Source: Triplophysa rosa (lineage: Eukaryota > Chordata > Actinopteri > Cypriniformes > Nemacheilidae). Taken from it: DNA of 64,000 bases. Of this stretch, positions 55,644 through 64,000 are shown piece by piece. Every line of letters starts with the position of its first letter. Position 1 is the stretch's first letter. Both the position numbers and the translations under genes were made by a program. A model generated the notes under the pieces. It was given only the letters and a program-made list of their open reading frames with translations. It made no database searches and was not told the DNA's origin. The DNA is taken from positions 14,350,029 to 14,414,028 of the forward strand of contig NC_079896.1 of the NCBI RefSeq assembly GCF_024868665.1, given 5' to 3'.

Positions 55644-55865
55644 CTTTGCGGAGGGCAGATATGCATTTGGACAGGACTTCCAAAGTGATGGGTAGCCTGG
55701 GATCTAGACGGGTGGGTTGGGTTTTTTCAATGCCTTTGATGATCATGGATGTCTGGGAGTTGGTTATGGCTGGGGAAAGGGATCCATACATGAGTTTGTG
55801 AAAAAAAATTGTGTTTGTGAAACACAAATTCCACTTAGGTACCCTTTAATGGAGCTGGCTTGAAA

Positions 55866-56090
55866 GTTCCCTTTCTGTCGGTCTCTCGACGTTGTGTCGA
55901 GCCGACAGATGGGGTTCGTCCCTGAGAACCAATCGCTTCCAACTTCTTAGAAAAGGCCAATGAAATTGGCGAATGAAATTTGCATGCCGGACTCCGCCCT
56001 CGGATATCCGGGTATAAAAGGGAGACGGCGTGCCTCATTCATTCACCTTTTGTTCTTCGGAGCCTTCGCTCATGATCAACAGACTTCGCT
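55866..56090 (+). repeat. Left inverted terminal repeat of DIRS, with promoter
   Basis: Complementary to about 61040-61245. Includes GGGTATAAAAGGGAG at about 56010, a clear TATA box, mirrored in the right repeat. Confidence 0.8.
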
Positions 56091-56581
56091 ACAAGATAGC
56101 AACTACAAGACTGCCGGTTCTACGACGTGGTGCAGCGGACTGTCCCTTCCTGCGGCGACTTCCCCTGGGCGTCTCGGCGGTTCCAGAAGTGTTCGAGTTT
56201 ATTCTCTAAAAGAGCAAATTTCTCAAGCGTGGCATGTCCCGCGGTGCAACACACTCATCGAGGAGGGGGGCGGACACGGGGTCTGCTTTCTGGGGCAGCC
56301 CTTGTGGATACGTCCTGCCTGCACTGCGGGCGGTTGACGATTCAGATGTTGCATCACGGGTGGTTGTGTTCCCACGGGACTCGTCTGCTTCCCGTTCCGT
56401 GACGGCAGGACTACGGCCCTGCCGTCCGCTACGGTGAGCAGTGAGGGTGATATGAGGAATACTGTGAGCGCTAATCTGTCAGCCACCAGCTCGCGGACCG
56501 TTCACACCTCGTCTCGCTCGTCTGACCGTTCCCCATGAGACAGTCCCACTGTCTTGTTCCTCAACCACGTATTCGGAAACG

Positions 56582-57632
56582 GTGCGTGATGATGAGATGT
56601 CTGTTGCAGCATCGGAGGGCGACTTACTGGCATCGGACTCCGACGATTCCCCAGGAAGAAGCGGAGGTGGAAATGTAAGCCATGCTTTCCCGGACCGCCG
56701 GCATTGGGTTGCAGTGCACCGCACTGCCTCTCCCAATGCTTGCGGCTGGATACATGGTACCTCGGGTTTGAGAGCAGCTCCAAGCCGTACTCGCCCCCAG
56801 TGCCGTGTTTCCCCGGAAGTGCATGAGGAACTTAGTACGACCTGGAACGCCCCCTTTGGCGCGTGCACGTCAACTAGTTCCATCGCCCTTTCTTCCCTCG
56901 ATGGTGGGGCAACTAGAGAATACGTCAATGTCCCCCAGGGGCTCGACCTAGACTCCCGTCCAAAGCATGAAGGCTTTTCGGCATCCAAGATGTCCCCTCT
57001 CTCCATGCTATGGCCATCCTGCAGGTCAGGCCAAGGCGTTGAGAGAGCTTCACACGGGTAAGACCGACCCAGTGCTTATGCAGGAACTCTGCGCCGTCAC
57101 CGACCTCGCTCTACGGGCGACCAAGGTGACCGCGCGGGCCCTGGGTCAGGCGATGTCCACACTTGTGGTCCAGGAGAGACACCTCTGGCTGAACCTTGCA
57201 CAGATGAGTAACGCCGAGAATGTCCGCTTTCTCGACGCACCCATCTTGCAAGGGGGGGGGCTGTTTGGTGATACTGTCCAGCTGCAGTTCTTGACAGTAA
57301 AGAAGCAGACAGAGGATATCAAGATATCCTCCCCCGCCGCGACTCGGCCACCCTCTGGCCGTCGAGATCCCGTGCAAAGTCTGCTTCCCAGTAGCCCTGG
57401 TCCTCTTCGACGCCTTCCGGTTTTGGCGCTCCCCACTCAGGCAGCCCCCCGGAAGAAGACATCGAAGAGGAGACCACCACCCCGTCAGCAGCGGCGGCGG
57501 CGGAAGCTGAAGCGACCCTCATGGGAAGACCCCAGGGAGATCGAGAATACCTTCGGGCCCGACCCCAGCCATTCCTTCGCTGGTTGGTCGATCCGGGACA
57601 TTTCCTGCCCCGTCCCAACAGCCCACTTCTAA
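56582..57632 (+). pseudogene. DIRS gag
   Basis: Two overlapping frames (56582-57061 and 56967-57632). The second holds the family's most conserved part: DLALRATKVTARALGQAMS, VVQERHLWLNLAQMSN, VRFLDAPI. It ends in a basic arginine/lysine tract (KKTSKRRPPPRQQRRRRK). A run of nine G at about 57251-57259 is a likely site of slippage. Proteins of this kind form the particle for DIRS cDNA synthesis. Confidence 0.75.
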
Positions 57633-57959
57633 GAGTTTTCTCTCTCTCTCTGGGTGTTTATCACAGCCGCTCTCACCCTCTACACGATGGTGTTCAGCAA
57701 CTAGACATTGCGTCATGGCGAGACCGAATGTCGAGGATAATCAGCAGCCTAAGCATTCTCAATCGACGGTGCGTTGTGCTACATCATCATCTGGGTATTA
57801 TCACAGCCGCTCTCACCCTCTACACGACCCACCCCCCGGGAGGTCGATGAAGCAGAACGTACACCTAGCCTCCCTGTCTCGGCCCCTGGGAGCCTGACAA
57901 GAGCTTCCCAAACCGTCACGGTGACTACGGGATATGATCCGTCACGGCTACGCGGTCCA

Positions 57960-58930
57960 ACTCCCCAGACTCCCGCCCAAGTTTCGGGCATCCTCCAAAC
58001 CCCATTTTGGGATTGGGACCACAGGTCAACCAAGAAAAGAGCAAGCTCTCCCCTGTGCGGAGCATCCTCTTTCTTTATCTCTTTTTTGGAACTCAACGCT
58101 GTCTCCATTACAGCGTGACTGACTACAGAGCGCGATCAGTCAGTGTTGAACTGCCTGGAATATTTCAAGCAGTCAGCGGTCCCCCTGAAACAATTTCAGA
58201 GGATGCTGGGCACATGGCATCCTCGGCGGTGGTGATACCCCTCAGGTTGATGCACATGAGACCACTCCAACACTGGCTACAGATTCGAGTTCCCTGGAGA
58301 GCGTGGCACACCGGCAGCAGGCGGATGGTCATTACGCCTCTCTGCCGACGCACCCTAACCCCTTGGTCTTCAATGACCTTTCTACGCGGGGGTCTCTCTC
58401 GGGCAGGTCACGAGGCATGTCGTGGTGATGACAGCCGCCTCCCTGCAGGGTTGGGGTGCCGTGTGCAACGGGCACACAGTGTTGGGGCGATGGACGGGCC
58501 CTCGCCTGCGCAGGCATATCAACTGCCTAGAGTTGTTGGATGTGCTACCCGCACTGAAGGGGCTACAACCTCTCATGCAGGACAAGCACGTGCTGGTCCG
58601 GTCGGACAGCACAACTGGTTGCACAACCAGGGTGGCGTTCGCTCGCGGCAGCTAACACGACTCGCCCGACGCCTCCTCCTGTGGAGTCCGCAGGTGAGCA
58701 GATCCCTGCGAGCCACACATATCCCAGGCGACCTGAACCAGACAGCCGATGCGCTCTCTCGTCAGTTGACGCCTCGCAGAGAGTGGCGACTCCACCCCCG
58801 CGTAGTCCAGCTCATTGGGTACAGTTCGGGCGGGCTCAGGCAGACCTGTTCGCCTCCCTGGACACCACCCATTGCCCGCTAGGGTACTCCCATCCGAGGC
58901 CCCCATCTGCACGGATGCTCTAGCACACAG
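57960..58930 (+). pseudogene. DIRS reverse transcriptase/RNase H remnant
   Basis: Readable pieces in several frames: QEKSKLSPV and GHMASSAVVIPLRLMHMRPL (end of the reverse transcriptase), then RNase H (GWGAVCNG, INCLELLDVLPAL, VLVRSDST), then HIPGDLNQTADALSRQLT. The RNase H first acid is changed: TAAS where the family has TDAS. The polymerase active-site region upstream is largely missing. Confidence 0.75.
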
Positions 58931-59141
58931 CTGGCTGTGGGACAAGCGGAAGTACGCCTTCCCCCCAGTGAGCCTCATTGCACAGACCCTGTGCAAGGTC
59001 AGGGAAGAGGAGCATCAAGTGTACTAGTTGTGCCATACCGGCCCAACTGGACTTGGTTCTCGGAGCTAATGCTCTTGACGACAGCTCCCCCCATCCGATT
59101 CCCCTGATGAAGGACCTGCTTTCCCAGGGGAAGGGCACGTT

Positions 59142-60231
59142 ATGGCATCCCAGGCCAGACCTCTGGAACCTTCATGTCTGGCCCCTGGACGGGACGAGAA
59201 GATCTTGAGTGGCCTACCCCCTGCGGCGGTTAAGACCATCACTCAGGCTAGGGCCCTGGCCACTAGGCGGCTATACGCCTGTAAGTGGTGCCTCTTCTCA
59301 TCCTGGTGCTCTTCTCGAAGAGAAGAGCCGCGGAGTTGCTCGATTGGGAACGTGCTGACCTTCCAGAGACTCAAGAGTAATCTCTCCCCTTCCACACTGA
59401 ACATGTATGTAGCCGCTATTGCCGCTCATCACGACCCAGTTGCTGGTAAGTCTTTAGGACAGCACAACCTGATCAATTGGTTCCTAAGGGGCGCAGGAAG
59501 GCATTGCCTCACCCGCGCTCCACACCCTCTTGCGACCTTGATGTGGTCCTGGAGCCCCTCGGAGATGCCGCTCTTTCTCACCTCATGATAAAGACGGCTC
59601 TCCGGATGGCGCTCAAGAGAGTAGCGGACCTAAAAGCATTCTCCGTGTCCACAGATTGCCTAGAACTCGGGCCCGGTGATTCTCACGCTATCCTGAGACC
59701 CCGGCCCGGCTACGTGCCCAAAGTTCCCACCACTCCCCTTACACCTGGTGGTGAACTTACAGGCGCTCCCCACCGGGGAGGAAGACCCAACCCCTTCCGT
59801 GTTGTGTCCAGTACGCGCATTGCGCCTCTGCTTGGACCTCACGCAGAGCCACAGGAGCTCTGAGCAGCTCTTTGTCTGTTTTGGAGATCAGCAGGGACGG
59901 CTGTCTCAAACAGAGATTGGCGCACTGGATCATGGACGCCGTCACTACGGCGTACCTGTCCTAAGATCGCCCGCGCCCACTGGGTGAGAGCTCTCTCCAC
60001 ACGGAGTACAGCCTCCTCGTGGGAACTGGCTCGAGGCACCTCTCTGGCAGACATCTGCAGAGCTGCGGGTTGGGCTACACCCATCACCTCCGTGAGGTCC
60101 TACAGCCTCCGCGTAAAACCGGTATCAGCTTGAGTCTTGCAGGCATCAGGCAAGACTGGCGGCCGGTAGGGTGTACGCCTATGACAGAACCTTCCCCCCT
60201 TTCTCCTAAGGGGGTCAGCGTACTAAACTAG
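59142..60231 (+). pseudogene. DIRS tyrosine recombinase
   Basis: The core-binding domain is readable at 59200-59520 (ITQARALATRRLYACKW, SPSTLNMYVAAIAAHHDP). The catalytic part follows in other frames (DLKAFSVSTDCLELGPGDSH, RPGYVPKVPTTPL, then RALSTRSTASSWELARG and the tyrosine in VRSYSLRVKP). The box-II histidine of the usual HSTR is leucine here (CTC at 59993-59995). At least three frame shifts. Not active. Confidence 0.8.
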
Positions 60232-60478
60232 CCTCCCTTCTTCCCCCACTGGGTGAAGAACAGGCACTCCATCCATCACTAAGCAAGCACCTCCTGCGGG
60301 CGGGCTGGGCAGAGCAGCCCTGCCCCTTAGGCCGAGTACCAACTGAGTTATCCACAACATAGCTCTAACCGGACCTAGTGCTACCAGACGTTGTAACCCC
60401 CCAGCAGGGCGGTTCCGTCTGATGTATCCTCATGATTGGTTCCCACCTTGGTAACCCATGACCTTCCCTAGATGGACC

Positions 60479-60643
60479 TTTTTAGCACACCAAGGTGACA
60501 AGAAACACAATGTTGTCCAGTCATGACTTCTTGTTGCACAGGAGAATAAATATTAGTTACACAAAGCCAAAACCCCTTAATTATTTATCACAATGGATAA
60601 AACCAAAGAATATAGTTCTGATGTGCAATATTTTCTGTCGAGC
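60479..60643 (+). repeat. Tc1-type fragment inside DIRS
   Basis: From TTTTTAGCACACCAAGGTGA to ATTTTCTGTCGAGC; the same sequence is present inverted at 61504-61670. Confidence 0.75.
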
Positions 60644-60907
60644 CCACCTTGCGGTTAACTCCTTCAGTCCGCACTTTCCTCCCATGAGTTCTCCCCTAAC
60701 GGTGAGACCATGTTGGTATCTCCACTAAACTCTTCCCTGCGGTAGGAAGTGGTCTCTGTAGCGCATCCCCCATTTGAGGAAGTAGCGCTTACCCAGTAGC
60801 CTTACGGTAACCTTACAATTTCACGGTAGCACTCACGGCTGACACGCCCAGGCCAGTCACCGTCGCTTCGCTGGAGATTGTGACAGGGCACAGTGTTGTG
60901 GCGTTTT

Positions 60908-61018
60908 CCATAGGAACCCCATCTGTCGGCACGACACAACGTCGAGAGACTGACAGAAAGGGAACGTCTTGGTTACGGATGTAACCTCAGTTTCCTGATG
61001 GAGGGAACGAGACGTTGT
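60908..61018. repeat. DIRS internal complementary region
   Basis: First half (CCATCTGTCGGCACGACACA to AAAGGGAAC) complements the left end of the element. Second half (GTCTTGGTTACGGATG to GGAACGAGACGTTGT) complements the right end. Confidence 0.85.
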
Positions 61019-61039
61019 GTCCTTCTTGCCACAACACGT

Positions 61040-61292
61040 GCTGCCCACTGCAGCAGTCGTGAGAGGTCTCAGGTTCCTCAGAACAAATGTGAATGAATGA
61101 GGCACGCCGTCTCCCTTTTATACCCGGATATCTGGGGGCGGAGTCCGGCATGCAAATTTCATTCGCCAATTTCCTTGGCCTTTTAATAGAAGTCGGAAGC
61201 GATTGCTTCTCAAGGACGAACCCCATCTGTCGGCTCGACACAACGTCTCGTTCCGTCCATCAGGGAACTGAGGTTACATCTGTAACCAAGAC
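61040..61292 (-). repeat. Right inverted terminal repeat of DIRS
   Basis: Complement of the left repeat, including TTTTATACCCGGATATC. It extends about 50 bp beyond it with CCATCAGGGAACTGAGGTT, the part found only in the complementary region. Confidence 0.8.
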
Positions 61293-61935
61293 GTTTTCCT
61301 TTATTATTATTAAATGCTTTCTGACTCCAAAGTCCAACTGATTACTGCAATTTTCCATCTGTGCTCTTTGAAGAGTCTTTGGCCACTCAAAGTCTTCTCC
61401 TCGTGTGCATTGAGACAATACAGACACACGTCCTGTTTCAAGCAGATTTTCAACATCTCCAGTCCATTAAAACTTTTTGATCATTGTCCTGATGTTTTGT
61501 GTAGCTCGACAGAAAATATTGCACATCAGAACTATATTCTTTGGTTTTATCCATTGTGATAAATAATTAAGGGGGTTTTGGCTTTGTGTAACTAATATTT
61601 ATTCTCCTGTGCAACAAGAAGTCATGACTGGACAACATCGTGTTTATTGTCACCTTGGTGTGCTAAAAAAATGTAAATATCAATGGGAATATACTTGGGA
61701 GATATTTTACTCATAATAATTTCTAAGGGTGCCAATTGTGACCAGGTGTATCAGATAATTTTTTTTCATAATGTTATATTCCCCCACTTCAAATTGTTTT
61801 ACTTTAATGAAATGTTGGAATATTGTAGATTTTTTCAATAAAAGATCAAAAGGAGAAACAATGCAGATTTATTTTTACAGCCTTCTTTACTCATATTTAC
61901 CAAGGGTGCCAATATTAGTGGAGGGCACTGTATAT
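61293..61935 (-). mobile_element. Tc1-type transposon fragment
   Basis: Right end reads ACCAAGGGTGCCAATATTAG then GGAGGGCACTGTATA, a typical fish Tc1 terminus next to TA. About 640 bp remain with no transposase frame; the DIRS insertion marks the other edge. Confidence 0.65.
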
Positions 61936-62700
61936 GGTATACCATAAACAAAGCGTTTGATTATTTCCAAAAAGGTTTGAAAAAGCAATTTGAGGTACTC
62001 AAAATTATTAAAGTGAGAACGTATGGATCAATATTATGAATGTTTGACAATTTATTCAAATGGGAGTCCCTGACATCTTTGTTAAATTGTGTTGAATTTT
62101 TCGTGGCAAGATATTTTCTCTGGTTTCTTGTTGTAATCTTTTCTGTGCTCAGTCAGATATTTAAATGGATCCTCAGTGACGTCACCCACAACAAACAAAC
62201 ATATCACAAAAGTGTCAAAAACCCACATGGAATGAGCAGAAGATACACAGATCCTTGACTTTCTTTCCAATAAATGTAACATAGAGAGTAAATTTAAAAA
62301 TTGTACATTCAAGAGACTGAGTTTCTTCTATCATTTATTTGCTTATAAAATCAAAATGGTGCAGAGCTGGTTCTATACGTTGTTAGATTTTAGGAATAAA
62401 TACAAAAAGTGTACAATATTAAAACATCACTTTGTTTTATCATACAGGAGGATTCAAATAATAACATTCTCAAATGTTGAAGCCAAGAATAGTCAAAAAT
62501 ACAAAAAAGGAAAACAAATTCACTAAGACAACGACCGGGTCCGTGTATCTTTTGGCCATTTGTTTATCAGTTTGAACTTGAACAAAAGGGAGTGAGAAAA
62601 CGGCGCCATTTTCGTTTTTCGTTCATCAAAAAAACGGAAAGACGAGAATTCGGCTTTTTTTCGTTTTCAACCTAACGTTTAAAAAACGAATAAACAACTT
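61936..62700. other. Unassigned AT-rich stretch
   Basis: No gene recognised. Near 62580-62690 it is rich in CGTTTTTCGTT and AAAACGGAAA motifs with local dyad symmetry. Confidence 0.4.
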
Positions 62701-62726
62701 GAAAACTAGTTTCTCACATGTGGGCG

Positions 62727-64000
62727 GTCAAAGTGAAAGTGACCTATTTGTCAGATATGTTGATCAAGGTTCAGTCACTGTGGAGATTCCACAGAAAAAA
62801 TCATTCAGTGTATGCTAAAGATTCTAGTATTTTATAAAACGTTACTGTGTTATTTACAACTGGCACATGCGAACGATGACAATGAGAGAAATGCTGACAA
62901 AAATACAAATTAATTAAGCTATCACTGGGTTATTATTATTATTTAGACTTAAATAAGTCCTCCGCTGCTGTACAGTGGGGATCCTTAAAGTATGTTTAAT
63001 TTCTCTCATTAAACAACCGTCCACAAACCGTACAGGGCAGGTTCTAGACTGGACTTTCCTCGTGAAACCTAACGCATTTCATATACTTTTTTTATATCAC
63101 AAATATTAATGTAGTTCGCATCCGCATCTTTCTAGCTCTCCAGGGTTAAATCTGCGTGGCAAAGCCGCGCGAGACACTGGACAGCACGAAGCGGATTCAT
63201 ATAGCCTACTTATTTTACTTCATTCAAAATTCGCTGTGTTCCGTTGAAATTTGTATTGAGGCTCCGTAAGTCTAAACAATTAGCATTTATTTTTGTTTGA
63301 TCATTTAGCTTAAGATGGCTAGATGTAGGCTATCCTTTTTTCATAAAGGAAACAACTTTCGTTCTAATTGCACATTAAAGCTTGTTGTTCTGCATTTATT
63401 GATAATAATAATAATAACCCCGTGATGGCTTAATTAATTTGTATTTTTGTCAGCATTTCTCTCAGTTGTCATCGTTCGCATGTGCCAGTCCTAAATATCA
63501 CAGTAAAAACGTTTTATAAAATACTAGAATCTTTAGCATACACTGAATGATTTTTTCTGTGGAATCTACACAGTGACTGAACCTTGATCAACATATCTGA
63601 CAAATAGGTCACTTTCACTTTGACTACATCACTGCACTGTAGGCCTATATGCATCCGCTGCGTACTGTCCAGTGTCTCGCGCAGCTTTGTCATGCAGCAA
63701 AACTCTGAATTCGTCTTGGTTCACTTGATGGAATGTACACAGAAGCAAACTTGTGGAAAAACATGTGGTAACCCAACAACCACAACAGCGAATTTTGAAT
63801 GAAATGAAATAAAATAAGTATATGAATCCGCTTCGTGTGGTCCAGTGTCTCGCGCAGATTTGACCCTGGAGAGCTAGAAAGATGCGGATGCGAACTACAT
63901 TAATATTTGTGATATAAATATTTAAATGAAATGCTCTAGGTAACACAGAAGAAAGTCCAGTCTAGAATCTGCCCTGTACGGTTTGTGGACGGTTGTTTAA
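62727..64000. repeat. Interleaved inverted repeats (a-b-a'-b')
   Basis: Arm a (62727-62943) is complementary to a' (63411-63624). Arm b (63009-63240) is complementary to b' (63783-64000, reaching the window end). A third short copy of b-type sequence (CAGTGTCTCGCGCAG) is at 63670-63684. No coding region. Probably a foldback-type element or a rearranged MITE pair that continues beyond the window. Confidence 0.75.

Larger units (their letters stand above)
53585..55865 (-). pseudogene. Tyrosine recombinase of a Crypton/YR-type element, split
   Basis: The catalytic part (53585-54127) shows box A FVLAFFGFLRCSELT, an arginine motif in SFRIGAATTAAQKGLSDSQI, and the nucleophile region LGRWSSEAFKSYIRSD. 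The core-binding part lies at 55644-55865 on the same strand (QTSMIIKGIEK, RLPITLEVLSKCISALRK) with a small frame shift. Between them are 1.5 kb that could be an intron: AAAG|GTGTAA is a plausible donor and CCTACAG a plausible acceptor, and they join in phase. The N-terminus is cut off by a DIRS insertion at 55866. Such enzymes move DNA by strand exchange through a tyrosine. An active gene is unlikely here. Confidence 0.7.
55866..61292 (+). mobile_element. DIRS retrotransposon, nearly full length but mutated
   Basis: Left end (GTTCCCTTTCTGTCGG) and right end (ACATCTGTAACCAAGAC) surround gag, reverse transcriptase/RNase H and a tyrosine recombinase, in that order. An internal complementary region at about 60908-61018 is complementary to both extreme ends side by side, the hallmark of DIRS circular replication. 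GTT follows the right end. All genes carry frameshifts. A Tc1 fragment (60479-60643) has inserted between the recombinase and the complementary region. Confidence 0.85.

Noticed and set aside
56223..58624. Many minus-strand open frames across DIRS
   Set aside because: GC-rich shadows; the gag, RNase H and recombinase motifs are all on the + strand.

Overview
This window is vertebrate nuclear DNA, almost certainly from a teleost and probably a cyprinid-type fish. The evidence is spliced genes with GT/AG introns, a butyrophilin-like Ig/PRY-SPRY gene, fish-type MITEs, DIRS, gypsy, Tc1, hAT and Merlin transposons, and a tandem cluster of nuclear tRNA-Ala and tRNA-Pro genes. No prokaryotic gene was seen. 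The species call is inference.

Layout. (1) 2.1-17.0 kb holds one well-preserved host gene on the + strand: a 560-residue butyrophilin-like receptor (signal peptide, IgV, IgC-like, transmembrane, heptad coiled coil, PRY-SPRY) with an ISRE-like site just upstream. Its sixth intron carries a 7.35-kb Merlin/IS1595-type transposon (5877-13222) with 8-bp target duplications and 0.8-0.9-kb terminal inverted repeats. The element has two divergent genes: an intact four-exon DDE transposase and a CCDC106-like coiled-coil protein. (2) 20.4-23.1 kb holds a decayed partial duplicate of the same receptor gene, cut off by a LINE fragment. A small terminal exon with a CD28-like tyrosine motif follows. (3) 24.0-30.2 kb is a nest: a Tc1 element lies in the LTR of a gypsy-like retrotransposon, which sits in a LINE, which sits at the edge of a tRNA repeat. 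(4) 30.2-44.2 kb is a tRNA array with nine tRNA-Pro genes (AGG, CGG and TGG anticodons) and eight tRNA-Ala(TGC) genes or pseudogenes. A hAT element carrying a nested MITE sits in it. Segmental duplication has produced three hAT copies, one of them inside a 3.2-kb near-identical inverted repeat. Two unoccupied copies of the hAT target site survive in the same array.

(5) 44.2-53.5 kb is mostly repeat debris, with the 5' part of a gypsy element that uses a tRNA-Phe-like primer site (46.8-49.0 kb), unassigned sequence, and a hAT-type MITE in an AT microsatellite. (6) 53.6-61.9 kb contains a split tyrosine-recombinase gene, a nearly full-length but mutated DIRS retrotransposon (55866-61292) with its diagnostic terminal and internal complementary repeats, and Tc1 fragments. 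(7) 62.7-64.0 kb is an interleaved inverted-repeat structure that runs off the window.

How the parts relate: only the butyrophilin-like gene, possibly the small tyrosine-motif exon, and the tRNAs look like host functions. Almost everything else is mobile DNA at different stages of decay. The most notable unit is the two-gene Merlin element. The most notable structure is the duplicated and folded-back tRNA array.
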